Origin: Ignavibacteriales bacterium
Lineage (GTDB): Bacteria; Bacteroidota; Ignavibacteria; Ignavibacteriales; Melioribacteraceae
Assembly (NCBI GenBank): GCA_020635285.1
Contig: JACKAB010000012.1
Span: 1 to 64,000, forward strand
Reading direction: 5' to 3'
Length of the DNA stretch: 64,000 nt
Shown piece by piece: positions 20,004 to 29,600 of the stretch; position 1 is the stretch's first letter, and each line of letters opens with the position of its first letter. Below the pieces are notes generated by a model, which was given only the letters and a program-made list of their open reading frames with translations, did no database searches and had not been told where the DNA came from. The position numbers were made by a program, and so were the translations under genes.

Positions 20004-20546
20004 TTGAATACTTTTATTGCCCTTTTACGTGGAATTAATGTTAGTGGTCAGAAAAAAATTAAGATGGCTGATTTGAAACAGCATTTTGAAGAATTAAATT
20101 TTCAAAATGTAACCACATATATTCAAAGCGGTAATATCATCTTTCAGACAAAAATAAAAGATATAAATAAATTAGAAAAATCCATTTCAAATAAAATCAA
20201 TGAGCATTACGGTTTTGATGTAGAAGTAATTATTAAAACCATTTCTGAGCTTGAATATATTATAAACAATAATCCATTCATCAAGCAAAAAAAAGATCCC
20301 AATAAAATTTACTTAACTTTTCTTCACTCCTTTCCAAAAATGGAAAATATTAATAAATTAAAAGAAACAAATTACTCACCTGAAGAATATTCCATAGATA
20401 ATAAAAACATTTTCTTCTTTGCTCCAAATGGTTATGGCAAAGCAAAGATGAACAATAATTTCTTTGAAAAGAAATTAAAATTAATAGCCACAACCAGAAA
20501 TTGGAAAACTGTAAATAAATTATATGATCTATCTTTAAATAATTAA
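20004..20546 (+). CDS. DUF1697-domain protein
   Basis: 180 residues when started at the TTG at 20004, which gives the family's standard N-terminus (MNTFIALLRGINVSGQKKIKMADL) and length. The ATG at 19941 would overlap the CLC gene by 62 bases and add non-homologous residues. DUF1697 proteins are widespread small cytosolic proteins of unknown function. The TTG lies one base past the upstream stop, so translational coupling with the CLC genes is likely. Confidence 0.82.
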   Translation: MNTFIALLRGINVSGQKKIKMADLKQHFEELNFQNVTTYIQSGNIIFQTKIKDINKLEKSISNKINEHYGFDVEVIIKTISELEYIINNNPFIKQKKDPNKIYLTFLHSFPKMENINKLKETNYSPEEYSIDNKNIFFFAPNGYGKAKMNNNFFEKKLKLIATTRNWKTVNKLYDLSLNN

Positions 20547-20757
20547 CTGAATTCATTTCAGAGAGACAAAACTTTTTATACTTTCCTGTGCAAATTTTTA
20601 GTAATTGCTAATCATCAAAATAAAATCTATAATTACTCACGCAGAAATTCTTTTCATTGCCGAATTTATTTGTAATCTTTGAAAAGTTATACTTTATAAA
20701 AAGATGCGCCGTCTTAATAAGTCTTGTCAAAAATTCTTAACTAAAAAAGGAAATAAA

Positions 20758-21207
20758 ATGACAATCGCCGGTGTTGCTCCAAAACTAGCTATACCAACTA
20801 TTATATATCTTATTATTACAATACTAATTGACCACTTTACATACCCGGTTTTTAAAATTACGCTTACTCATACTTCTACATTAGTGATTATTGGTATTGT
20901 TCTTATCTTAATTGGCATTGGTTTAATTGTTAATGTCGCTAAAAAATTACTTAAATCTTTCAAAGCTAATATTCTGATGAAAGATGGGATTTACCTTACT
21001 TTCAGAAATCCAATGTACGCAGCGTATCTATTATTAATATTCCCTGGAATTTCTCTAATTTTTAACTCATGGCTTGTTTTTACATCAGTAATATTAAACT
21101 TTTTTTTACTCCAGATATTTGCAAAAGAAGAACATAAATATTTGGAAGAAAAATTTGGTAAGGAGTATACAGAGTATGTAAAAAAAGTGATGATAAAATT
21201 TTTATAA
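20758..21207 (+). CDS. Isoprenylcysteine-methyltransferase/PEMT-like membrane methyltransferase
   Basis: 149 residues from the ATG at 20758, chosen over an in-frame start at 20704 because AAAAGGAA sits eight bases before it. There are four hydrophobic segments. The C-terminal signature of the ICMT/PEMT superfamily is clear: GIYLTFRNPMYAAYLLLIFPG and AKEEHKYLEEKFGKEYTEY, which together bind S-adenosylmethionine. Bacterial members methylate lipids or small hydrophobic substrates; the substrate here is unknown. Confidence 0.78.
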   Translation: MTIAGVAPKLAIPTIIYLIITILIDHFTYPVFKITLTHTSTLVIIGIVLILIGIGLIVNVAKKLLKSFKANILMKDGIYLTFRNPMYAAYLLLIFPGISLIFNSWLVFTSVILNFFLLQIFAKEEHKYLEEKFGKEYTEYVKKVMIKFL

Positions 21208-21274
21208 AAATGATCTGGAATCTTAGTAATTCAAAAACACTAAGACCTTTTAACTTATAAGAAAGGAAAAAACC

Positions 21275-21814
21275 ATGAGAAAAATTATTATATACATTGC
21301 CGCAAGTGTTGATGGAAAAATTGCAAAGCCAAATGGAAATATTGATTGGTTAAACGAAGGATTGTCAGTTTCAAAAACTGACTATGGATATAAGAAATTT
21401 TATAAATCGATTGATACAACCTTAATCGGAAATAATACTTATAAAAAAATACTGAAATTTGGAATAGACTTTCCGTATAAAGGAAAAGAAAATTTTGTGA
21501 TTACATCAAATAAAAAAATAAAGCAAGATACTAATGTTACCTTTATCTCAAATAACATAATAAAATCCGTAAAAAAGATAAAAGAGAAAGATGGTAAAAA
21601 TATTTGGTTAGTCGGCGGAGGAAAGTTAAACTCCTATTTAATGAAAAATAAACTCGTAGACGAAATTAAACTTTTTACAATGCCAATAGTTTTAGGAACG
21701 GGGATTCCAATGTTTAATGAAATTCCAATTAATTGCAAGTTGGAATTGCAATCCTCAAAAAAATATGCAACTGGGGTTGTTGAACTAAATTTTAGATGCA
21801 AATATGAAAAATAA
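21275..21814 (+). CDS. Dihydrofolate-reductase-family protein (RibD C-terminal type)
   Basis: 179 residues. N-terminal IIIYIAASVDGKIAKPNGNIDWL and C-terminal IWLVGGGKLNSYLMKNKLVDEIKLFTMP with PIVLGTGIPMF match the RibD-C/DHFR-like reductase family, which uses NADPH to reduce pterin or pyrimidine-type substrates. Genuine riboflavin reductases are fused to a deaminase; this short free form is of unknown specificity. A good AAAGGA ribosome site precedes the ATG. The next gene, an MBL-fold protein of the dihydropterin-related group, may be linked. Confidence 0.8.
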   Translation: MRKIIIYIAASVDGKIAKPNGNIDWLNEGLSVSKTDYGYKKFYKSIDTTLIGNNTYKKILKFGIDFPYKGKENFVITSNKKIKQDTNVTFISNNIIKSVKKIKEKDGKNIWLVGGGKLNSYLMKNKLVDEIKLFTMPIVLGTGIPMFNEIPINCKLELQSSKKYATGVVELNFRCKYEK

Positions 21815-21867
21815 TATTTCTATAAAATCGGATAGGTAAAAAAATACGAATAATAAAAAAGGACACC

Positions 21868-22839
21868 TTGCTGAAAATTAAAATATATATTCTTGCTGTT
21901 TTAACAATATTGGGCTTCTTTAGTAATGGCTTAGTAAATGCACAAGAAAAACCTAATGTTTTAGGTATAACAATGAAAAATGTTTATGACGCATTTGGAA
22001 AGGAAGGAAAAGGATTAAAGCAAGATTTTGGATTTTCTTGTATCATAAATTATAAAGGTAAAATGATTTTATTTGATTCAGGAACTGATGCAAAAATATT
22101 TCAAAGTAATCTTAAAGCAATGAATATTGATTTGAAAAAAGTCGATATTGCAATAGTATCTCATGGACATTATGACCACATTGGCGGGTTTGATTATCTT
22201 TTAGAAATCAATCCAAAAGTTAAAATTTACCTCCCTAATGATTTCTTTTCATTAGGTGCGCCGATTAAATTTCCATTCCGTGAAACTGAACCCGAAGTTG
22301 CTAAAACCTTGCCAAAAGAAGAGCAATACTTTAGAGGTGAAAGAGATCTTGAAGGAATGATCACAGTGCCAACCGGCAGATTCTGGAAATCCAATGTTGA
22401 ATATTTGACTGAGGCAAAAGAAGTACTGCCTGGCGTAACCTTAATTCCCACGACCTCTAAACTGATGGGAACATTTATAAAATATCCACCATTTGAAGAT
22501 AATCCTCAACTAATAGGAATGCCGGAATTATCTGCTGCATTTGCAACTGAAAAAGGTGAAATATTATTATCGGGATGTTCACACAGCACAATTGAAACTA
22601 TTATTCAAGAAACTCAAAAAATTTGTAAGGATAAAATATATCTTGTTGCCGGCGGCTTTCATCTTATTCCTTATGGACGAGACTATATTACAAGTTTGGC
22701 AAAGCGAATGCACGATGAATACGGCGTTGAATCAGTGGCGCCTGCACATTGCACAGGACAGTTAGGTTTTTCTATTTTTAAATCTATCTACGGTAATGAA
22801 TATAAATTTTTCGGACTTGGTGAGACACTAATTTTATAA
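21868..22839 (+). CDS. Exported MBL-fold metallohydrolase
   Basis: 323 residues from a TTG start, with a signal peptide (YILAVLTILGFFSNGLVNAQ). The binuclear-metal motif is SHGHYDHIGGFDYLL (HxHxDH), with further ligands in LSGCSHSTIE and GGFHL, and a C-terminal APAHCTG. This set is typical of the group often annotated as dihydropterin-6-yl-methyl-aminobenzene-phosphate synthase-like. The export signal suggests a periplasmic role, so that name should not be taken as the activity. Confidence 0.8.
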   Translation: MLKIKIYILAVLTILGFFSNGLVNAQEKPNVLGITMKNVYDAFGKEGKGLKQDFGFSCIINYKGKMILFDSGTDAKIFQSNLKAMNIDLKKVDIAIVSHGHYDHIGGFDYLLEINPKVKIYLPNDFFSLGAPIKFPFRETEPEVAKTLPKEEQYFRGERDLEGMITVPTGRFWKSNVEYLTEAKEVLPGVTLIPTTSKLMGTFIKYPPFEDNPQLIGMPELSAAFATEKGEILLSGCSHSTIETIIQETQKICKDKIYLVAGGFHLIPYGRDYITSLAKRMHDEYGVESVAPAHCTGQLGFSIFKSIYGNEYKFFGLGETLIL

Positions 22840-22914
22840 TTTTTATTTGACAAACTTTTGCTATTTCATTTTTCAATAATTTTACTGATTTTATATTGAA
22901 AATTAGAGGAATAT

Positions 22915-23310
22915 TTGAGGTATAATTTGAAAGGGATTCTTTTTATAATCACTGTCGTAATTATTTTGGGCTGCAATACCATTGAGCCAAAAGACATTAA
23001 TATTGAACTGTTAAATAAAAAATGGGTTCATTCACGAGAAGAAGAAAAAGATTCTATTCTAGTTTACAGACCCATTGATTACAAAGAATTTCCGACTTCC
23101 CGCTACCGTCAAATGTATTTTTTTGCTGATAGCGGCTCTTGCAAATATTATGTTCTCTCTCCTTATGATGCACACTATTTTGAAGAAGGGACTTGGGAAT
23201 ATAAAGAGGATGAAATTCTAAATATTTTTAATCCTCAAAAACAACTTATAATCAGCTATAAAATAATTACTTTGAAAGATGACCTCTTAGAACTTTTACA
23301 GCTAAATTAA
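22915..23310 (+). CDS. Small lipoprotein, lipocalin-like, unknown function
   Basis: 131 residues from a TTG at 22915 (a second TTG at 22927 is an equally good start). The signal ends in lipobox IILGC, so it is a lipoprotein. The rest is a short beta-rich domain (KWVHSREEEKDS; GSCKYYVLSP; GTWEYKEDEILNI; ISYKIITLKDDLLEL) resembling lipocalin-like folds of Bacteroidota. I do not recognise a family. An AGAGGA lies just upstream. Confidence 0.6.
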   Translation: MRYNLKGILFIITVVIILGCNTIEPKDINIELLNKKWVHSREEEKDSILVYRPIDYKEFPTSRYRQMYFFADSGSCKYYVLSPYDAHYFEEGTWEYKEDEILNIFNPQKQLIISYKIITLKDDLLELLQLN

Positions 23311-23321
23311 TTTTCAATTAC

Positions 23322-25025
23322 TTATTCTGAAAATAAAGAAATTCCATAGCTATCCTGATTTTCTGGCGGCGCTGAATTCCAAGAATTATATGAATGCGAA
23401 CCATCAGTAATAAAATGCAATGTATAATTACCAGCATCTAGAGAAATTATTTTGTTAAATAATTTATTCTTTGATGCTCCGCCCGCTTTTTCTGTATTAT
23501 TATATGTCATTTCCCAAACAACATCACCTTCACTATCTTCAATCCAACCATAATCATCCATGCCGGATCTCGTTCCTTCTCCAATTGCAAATATTCTTAT
23601 TTTACTATCTTTAGATAGGGTAAATGCTTTTTCTATATCCTCATTATCCTTGACTTTTATTATCTCTGCAATAATATTTTTACTTTTATAATCTTTACTA
23701 TCAAAAAGTTCAAAATCTTTTCCTCCCGCCCAAATTGTTAATCCCCACCGAGTTCTATCGAAAGGAGCGCTGGCATTCCAATCTTCATATGAGTGAGAAT
23801 CATCTGTTGAATAATAGGCTATATAATTTCCTTTTTCTAGAATTATAGTTTCATTTACCATTCTATTCTTTTTTGTGCCACCTGCATGTTCAAGTTTTTT
23901 GTTGTTGTTCATAGACCAAACTAATTCCTTGGTATCAGCATTAACAATCCATCCATAATCTGATAAATCATCTCCATCGGTACCTTCACCCAAACAGAGA
24001 ATTTTTATTTCAGTCGATTTTAATAATTTGAAGCCCTGAGAAAGATATTGGCTATCACCAACCTTTGTTAACTCTACCATTGGTTTTATAACGTCTTCAA
24101 CTTTAAATTGTACAACATTATTTTTATCTTTCTCTGAATCTGCCCAGATGGTAGCACCCCAAAACAAAGGATCATTCGGGGGCATTACGTTCCAATCTTC
24201 AAAAGAGTGAGAGTCATCAGATGAATAATGGAGTTGATAACTGCCTTTTGGAAGCTCAATTTTCTCATTAATTACATAATTCTTTTTACCTCCACCGGCA
24301 TGAGTTGATTTATCTAAAGATGCTTTCCAAACAATTTGATTTGTTTTAACATCTGATATCCATGCCAAATCAATTATACTTTCATTGCTGCCTTCACCAA
24401 TTGAGTATATTCTTATTGTGGTCTTATCTTTTAATGAGAACCCCGCTTCCAAATCTTCATTATCCTTAACTCTGTTAATAGAAACGATAGAATTTTTCAT
24501 AACATTATTAATGACTTCTTGAAAATCAACGACGCGAAACTTACCTTCTTCACCGGAAACTGTAATACCTAATTCCGGTCTATTTTTAGATCTAAAATCA
24601 TTTCTTCCTGGCAACACTTTGGATATAAAATCTTTAAAATTCTTTATATCAATATCATTCCCATTGTTGCAAGTATAATAAACCTCATATGTTCCGGCTT
24701 CAAGAGGTTCTAGATCATCAAAATCAAACATTCCATCTTCATCTTCAAAATCAAAGTCTTCCCTTGCATCCCATACTATTTGACGCGTTTTACTATCAAT
24801 TAGCCAACCATAAAAAACTATTTTTTCTTTTAAATTACCGCCATAATTTGCAGCTTTTCCCTTTATATGAACTGTTGAGTATTCCAAAACCTCAAATGCA
24901 GAATGTTCCAGATCTCCAGGATAAAGATTGTAAATTTCAATTTTTTCATTATCCTGTGCAAAAACTGATACATTTATTAAAAATAACGCTATTAAATAAA
25001 AAATATGTTTCTGATATATGTGCAT
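23322..25025 (-). CDS. Secreted four-repeat protein of unknown function
   Basis: 567 residues with a signal peptide (about 1-23). The mature part is four tandem copies of a ~115-residue domain: a divergent first copy (about 41-157), then about 182-294, 316-432 and 453-565. Each of the last three begins V-K/G-D-N/S with an ExF/EAF turn, has RI-x-G-EG, a WI-x(7)-VW strand pair, HAGG/KAGG-x-KN, G-x-Y-x-x-x(4)-D-x-SHS(Y/F)-x-x-WN, and closes W/YG-x-x-(I/L)(W/F). No catalytic motif is evident. Repeated SHS and Asp-rich loops could bind metal; this is inference. Single gene, intact. Confidence 0.75.
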   Translation of the reverse strand: MHIYQKHIFYLIALFLINVSVFAQDNEKIEIYNLYPGDLEHSAFEVLEYSTVHIKGKAANYGGNLKEKIVFYGWLIDSKTRQIVWDAREDFDFEDEDGMFDFDDLEPLEAGTYEVYYTCNNGNDIDIKNFKDFISKVLPGRNDFRSKNRPELGITVSGEEGKFRVVDFQEVINNVMKNSIVSINRVKDNEDLEAGFSLKDKTTIRIYSIGEGSNESIIDLAWISDVKTNQIVWKASLDKSTHAGGGKKNYVINEKIELPKGSYQLHYSSDDSHSFEDWNVMPPNDPLFWGATIWADSEKDKNNVVQFKVEDVIKPMVELTKVGDSQYLSQGFKLLKSTEIKILCLGEGTDGDDLSDYGWIVNADTKELVWSMNNNKKLEHAGGTKKNRMVNETIILEKGNYIAYYSTDDSHSYEDWNASAPFDRTRWGLTIWAGGKDFELFDSKDYKSKNIIAEIIKVKDNEDIEKAFTLSKDSKIRIFAIGEGTRSGMDDYGWIEDSEGDVVWEMTYNNTEKAGGASKNKLFNKIISLDAGNYTLHFITDGSHSYNSWNSAPPENQDSYGISLFSE

Positions 25026-25132
25026 TTGATCCTCTAATTATTAATTTATATTTTCAACATTTTTTTGACGTTTTAATTATGAGAAAGTTAACATTAATGT
25101 TTAAATTTCCCCATTAAACAATTCCAACCTTT

Positions 25133-25867
25133 ATGAATATAATTATACTCACTGAAAAAGATCAAACTGAAAAAAACATTTATAAAATTAGTGATGACAG
25201 ATTTACGCACATTAAGAAAATATTAAAATCTGATATTAATGATATAATTGAAATTGGGCTTATAAACGGCTCAATTGGAACTGCTAAAATAATTGATTTG
25301 AAAGAAACCGAATTAATGCTGCAAGTTATAAGCCTAAACAAAACTAAAGAATCAAATTTTAATGTTGATTTAATCTGTGCACTTCCCCGCCCTCAAACAT
25401 TGAAGAAAGTTTTAAACACTTGTGCAACAATGGGGATTGGTAATTTATATTTGATTAGATCCGAAAAAGTTGAAAAGAGTTTTTTCCATTCTCCCATTTT
25501 AGAAGAGAAAAATTATAACAAATATTTAATTGAAGGCTTGAGTCAAGGTAAACGAACAAACTTACCAAAAGTCTCAATTCACAAAAGGTTTAAAGAATTC
25601 TTCGAAAATGATTTTAATGATATTAGAAAAAATAAATCTTGTTTGCTCGCTCATCCAAACGCCGAAAAATATTTGAATGAAATAACTCAAGAAAATCTTC
25701 AAAATATTATTTTGGCAATTGGACCTGAAGGCGGCTGGAATGATTACGAAATTAACTTAATGGAAGAAAAAGGTTTTATAAAATATAAGCTGAGCGAGAA
25801 TATCTTGAGAGTTGAAACCGCAGTTACGGCAGCTTTATCTCAAATTGAATTACTAATCCAAAAATAA
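25133..25867 (+). CDS. rsmE: 16S rRNA (uracil(1498)-N(3))-methyltransferase
   Basis: 244 residues of the SPOUT fold: a short N-terminal PUA-like part (about 1-70) and a knotted methyltransferase domain. Characteristic motifs are DLICALPRPQTLKKVL, MGIGNLYLIRSEKVEKSFF, IILAIGPEGGWNDYEI and the C-terminal LSENILRVETAVTAALSQIELL. The enzyme methylates U1498 of 16S rRNA in the assembled 30S subunit. Intact and of normal length; divergent from the four-repeat gene. Confidence 0.93.
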   Translation: MNIIILTEKDQTEKNIYKISDDRFTHIKKILKSDINDIIEIGLINGSIGTAKIIDLKETELMLQVISLNKTKESNFNVDLICALPRPQTLKKVLNTCATMGIGNLYLIRSEKVEKSFFHSPILEEKNYNKYLIEGLSQGKRTNLPKVSIHKRFKEFFENDFNDIRKNKSCLLAHPNAEKYLNEITQENLQNIILAIGPEGGWNDYEINLMEEKGFIKYKLSENILRVETAVTAALSQIELLIQK

Positions 25868-25922
25868 ATTTACAATTACTTGCGAAGTTTAATATAGTTG
25901 AGAAAATTATAAATACTTTAAA

Positions 25923-26432
25923 ATGATAATAACAGAAACTAACAGATTGATTTTAAGAGAGTTTATATTTGAAGATGCTGAAAATCTTTACAAATTAAAT
26001 AGTGATCCGGAAGTTATAAAATACACCGGCGATAACGCATTTCAATCCGTTGAAGAAGCTAAAATATTTATTCAAAATTATGATGCATATTCAAAATATG
26101 GCTATGGGCGCTGGGCAGTTGAATTAAAAGCCACTAAACAGTTTATTGGCTGGTGCGGATTAAAATACATTCCTAGTTTGAACGAAACCGATATTGGCTT
26201 CAGATTAATAAAAGATTTTTGGGAAAAAGGTTATGCAACCGAAGCTGCGAAAGCTTCTCTTGAGTTTGGATTTAATGTGTTGAAGATGGAAGTTATTGTT
26301 GGAAGAGCAATGAAAGAAAATGTTGCTTCAATTAAAGTGTTAGAAAAAATTGGCATGGTCTTCTGGAAAGAATTTATTTTTGATGAACACCCCGGTTTGT
26401 ATTTTAAAATTGAAAAAGGAGATTTTAAATAA
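25923..26432 (+). CDS. GNAT N-acetyltransferase (RimJ/RimL-like)
   Basis: 169 residues. The start ETNRLILREFIFEDAENLYKL and the acetyl-CoA region IGFRLIKDFWEKGYATEAAKASLEFGFNVL are typical of the RimJ/RimL branch, followed by AMKENVASIKVLEKIGM. The substrate may be a protein N-terminus or a small molecule. The stop codon overlaps the next gene's ATG by one base, so GNAT and DinB proteins are translationally coupled. Confidence 0.85.
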   Translation: MIITETNRLILREFIFEDAENLYKLNSDPEVIKYTGDNAFQSVEEAKIFIQNYDAYSKYGYGRWAVELKATKQFIGWCGLKYIPSLNETDIGFRLIKDFWEKGYATEAAKASLEFGFNVLKMEVIVGRAMKENVASIKVLEKIGMVFWKEFIFDEHPGLYFKIEKGDFK

Positions 26433-26941
26433 TGAACTCAAATTATATTATTAGTGAGCTTAAAAAGAATAAACTTGTGTTCAATGAACTTCTTGAAAAC
26501 TTAGATGATAATTTAATTACATGGAAATCAACTCCTGATAAATGGAGCTTACTTGAAATAGTTTGCCATCTTGTTGATGAAGAAATAAATGATTTTAGAG
26601 CAAGATTAAAAAGTACTTTAGAAAATCCCAAACAAGACTTAGTTCCCATTGATCCAACTGGCTGGGTAAAATCAAAAAAATATATAGAACAGAATTATAA
26701 TACTAAATTAGTAGAATTTTTAAATGAAAGAGAAAAATCAATAATTTATCTTGAACAACTAAAAGAACCAAAGTGGGATAATTTTTATCAACATGCAAAA
26801 TTTGGGAAACTATCAGCCAAATTATTTTTTACAAATTGGCTTGCTCATGATTATCTTCATATAAGGCAGATAATAAAACTTAAATATGATTACCTAAGCT
26901 TTACATCAAAAGAAAATTTGAATTATGCTGGCAATTGGTAA
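26432..26941 (+). CDS. DinB-family four-helix protein
   Basis: 169 residues. The DinB/YfiT metal-binding pattern is visible: His in WSLLEIVCHLVDEE (about residue 47) and the pair in WLAHDYLHIRQI (about 139-143). Members bind Zn or Ni and include thiol transferases, but most are uncharacterised. It is co-translated with the preceding acetyltransferase. Confidence 0.83.
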   Translation: MNSNYIISELKKNKLVFNELLENLDDNLITWKSTPDKWSLLEIVCHLVDEEINDFRARLKSTLENPKQDLVPIDPTGWVKSKKYIEQNYNTKLVEFLNEREKSIIYLEQLKEPKWDNFYQHAKFGKLSAKLFFTNWLAHDYLHIRQIIKLKYDYLSFTSKENLNYAGNW

Positions 26942-27015
26942 ATTCCCTTAGAAACTTTATTTTGTTGACCACTCTTATTTAAAACAAAGCGATTTACTTA
27001 CATCGAAAAAAAACT

Positions 27016-28758
27016 ATGGAAAAAGCAAAACATAAAATAACAATGGCCAAAGCCTTTAAAGAATTCATTTGGCCAAGAAAATATATTGTTCTTATTGGAC
27101 TTTTATTAATTATTGTTAGTCGGCTAGCAAGTTTAGTATTGCCTGGCGCGAGTAAATATTTAATGGACAACGTAATTGTAAACAAAGATTTAAGCATGCT
27201 AAAATGGCTTTTAATTATTGTTGCGGCTGCCATTATTGTTCAATCGGTTACTTCTTATTTGCTTACAAAACTTTTAAGTGTTGAAGCTCAGTTATTAATA
27301 TCACAGTTGCGTGCAAGTGTTCAAAAGAAAATTCTATCACTGCCAATAATTTATTTTGATAATAATAAATCGGGAGCTTTAGTCTCTCGTATAATGTCCG
27401 ATGTTGAAGGAGTCAGAAATATTGTTGGTACCGGACTTGTACAATTATTCGGTGGATTTTTAACTTCCATACTGTCTTTGGTTTTAATGATTAGAATTAG
27501 TCCAATGATGACATTATATGTTCTTGGTCCGGTAATTATTTTCGGAATAGTTGCGTTAAAAGCTTTTGGCTATATCCGCCCAATATTTAGAAAACGTAGA
27601 ATTATTACCGCGGAAGTTAGCGGAAGACTTACTGAAACTTTAAATGGCGTTAGAGTAATAAAAGGCTTTAATGCGGAAGAACAAGAGAATAAAGCTTTTG
27701 AAGTTGGTGTAGAAAGATTATTTCAAAATGTGAAAAAGAGTTTAACTTCTACCGCACTTATGACCAGTTCATCAACCTTTTTACTTGGAATTGCTACAAC
27801 CGGAATTATGGGAATCGGCGGCTGGCAAATAATCAGCGGTGATTTAACTATTGGAGAGTTTTTAGCATTCACACTTTATCTTGGATTTATGATTGCCCCA
27901 ATTGCACAAATGGGAAATATCGGAAGTCAATTAACAGAAGCATTTGCCGGTCTTGACCGAACTGAAGAAATAATGAATATGAAACCCGAAGATGATCCCG
28001 AGATAAGACCAATTCTTTTAGGTGAAATTAAGGGTAACATAAAATTTGAGAACGTATCTTTTTCATATGAAAAAGGAAAGGAAGTTCTTCACAATATTAA
28101 TTTTGAAGCGCCTGTTGGCTCTGTTACTGCTTTAGTTGGATCTTCAGGTTCCGGCAAGACAACTATTGCTGGACTAGCAGCAACATTTTTAACAACTGGC
28201 TCCGGCTTAATTACAATAGACGGAATTGATATTAGCAAGGTAAACTTAAGCAGTTATAGAAAAAATCTTGGAGTAGTTCTTCAAGATGACTTTTTGTTCG
28301 AAGGAACAATTAAAGAAAATATTTTATTCCCAAGACCAGATGCTACTGAAGATCAATTACTGAGTGCCGTAAAGGCAGCCTATGTCGATGAATTTACAGA
28401 TCGGTTTGATGATGGACTTGATACTTTAATTGGCGAAAGAGGAGTTAAACTTTCCGGAGGTCAGAGACAACGAATAGCAATTGCACGCGCAATTTTAGCC
28501 AATCCAAAAATTATTGTACTCGATGAAGCCACTTCAAATTTGGATACAGAAAGTGAATCGTTAATTCAAAAAAGTTTAAATGAACTTATGAAAGGAAGAA
28601 CCACTTTTGTTATTGCACATAGGTTAAGCACAATAAGAAAAGCAACACAAATTCTAGTAATTGAAAAGGGTAAAATTGCTGAGCGCGGAAACCATGATGA
28701 TTTAATTGCAAAAGAAGGAAGATATTACGACCTATATACTTATCAATCAAGAATTTAA
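27016..28758 (+). CDS. ABC exporter, fused permease and ATPase (MsbA-like)
   Basis: 580 residues: six-helix transmembrane domain (about 15-320) followed by an ATPase domain with Walker A GSSGSGKTT (about residue 375), Q-loop LQDDFLFEGTIKENILF, signature LSGGQRQRIAIARAIL, Walker B IIVLDEATSNLD and switch His in VIAHRLST. It would act as a homodimer exporting lipids or hydrophobic compounds. Substrate unknown. Single gene, intact. Confidence 0.93.
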   Translation: MEKAKHKITMAKAFKEFIWPRKYIVLIGLLLIIVSRLASLVLPGASKYLMDNVIVNKDLSMLKWLLIIVAAAIIVQSVTSYLLTKLLSVEAQLLISQLRASVQKKILSLPIIYFDNNKSGALVSRIMSDVEGVRNIVGTGLVQLFGGFLTSILSLVLMIRISPMMTLYVLGPVIIFGIVALKAFGYIRPIFRKRRIITAEVSGRLTETLNGVRVIKGFNAEEQENKAFEVGVERLFQNVKKSLTSTALMTSSSTFLLGIATTGIMGIGGWQIISGDLTIGEFLAFTLYLGFMIAPIAQMGNIGSQLTEAFAGLDRTEEIMNMKPEDDPEIRPILLGEIKGNIKFENVSFSYEKGKEVLHNINFEAPVGSVTALVGSSGSGKTTIAGLAATFLTTGSGLITIDGIDISKVNLSSYRKNLGVVLQDDFLFEGTIKENILFPRPDATEDQLLSAVKAAYVDEFTDRFDDGLDTLIGERGVKLSGGQRQRIAIARAILANPKIIVLDEATSNLDTESESLIQKSLNELMKGRTTFVIAHRLSTIRKATQILVIEKGKIAERGNHDDLIAKEGRYYDLYTYQSRI

Positions 28759-28787
28759 TATTAAATGCTAAAACTTGTTTTAATAAA

Positions 28788-29519
28788 ATGGTAAATATAG
28801 AAGTTTGTATAAATTGTGATAGTAACCAATCTGTTCATGACTCTGTAAGCGCCGCTTTACAAGGAGGCGCTGCAACAATTGAATTATGCGGAGCGATGCA
28901 TCTCGATGGACTGACACCAATACAAAAACAAATTATTGACGCACGAAAAGCATTTATTGATAAACCTGGTTTGATGGTTATGATTAGACCTAGAGCCGGA
29001 AATTTTTGCTACTCAAAACAAGAAATTAATCTTATGTGCGAACAGATTAAAATGGCCGCTGATGTTGGTGCAGATGGAATTGTTCTTGGTACTTTAAATG
29101 AGAATAAAAATACTTTAGCGATTGATTCCCTCAATAAGTTATTAGACTTAGCCAGCAAATATAAATTGAAATCTACTTTTCATAGAGCTTTTGACGCAAC
29201 TCCAAATCCGATGGATACATTGGAAATTTTGATTAATCTGAATGTCAACCGAATATTAACAAGCGGAACTGAGTGGGGACAAAACCAAACAGCACTTGAT
29301 GGAGTTGATAGATTAAATAAAATTATAAATAAATCTAAAGGGCGAATTGAAATTGTAATTGGCGGCGGTGTAAATAACAATAACGTTGATAAAATTTTAA
29401 AACAACTCCCAATATTAAATAATAAGATAAGTGTACATTCATATTCCGGAGTTCAAGAAAATGGTTATACAACCATTGATGCAGTTAAATCTTTAGTCAA
29501 TGAGGTAAAGAATTTTTAA
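28788..29519 (+). CDS. cutC: CutC-family protein
   Basis: 243 residues forming a TIM-barrel of the CutC family: N-terminal VNIEVCINCDSNQSV, AATIELCGAMHLDGLTP, GLMVMIRPRAGNFCYS, ADGIVLGTLNENK, STFHRAFDATPNPMDTL, RILTSGTEW and IVIGGGVNNNN. CutC was named for copper homeostasis in E. coli, but its direct role in copper binding is disputed. It lies 29 bases after the ABC exporter and is possibly in the same transcript. Confidence 0.93.
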   Translation: MVNIEVCINCDSNQSVHDSVSAALQGGAATIELCGAMHLDGLTPIQKQIIDARKAFIDKPGLMVMIRPRAGNFCYSKQEINLMCEQIKMAADVGADGIVLGTLNENKNTLAIDSLNKLLDLASKYKLKSTFHRAFDATPNPMDTLEILINLNVNRILTSGTEWGQNQTALDGVDRLNKIINKSKGRIEIVIGGGVNNNNVDKILKQLPILNNKISVHSYSGVQENGYTTIDAVKSLVNEVKNF

Positions 29520-29600
29520 TAACAACCTCCATAATCTTCTTCTGATGAAATATAACTGGGAAAGAAAAAATATAAATAAATTCAAAATAGGTATTATAAA

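Noticed and set aside
24689..25117. Plus-strand open frame opposite the four-repeat gene
   Set aside because: It is antisense to an intact, repeat-structured coding region and has no ribosome site or family match.
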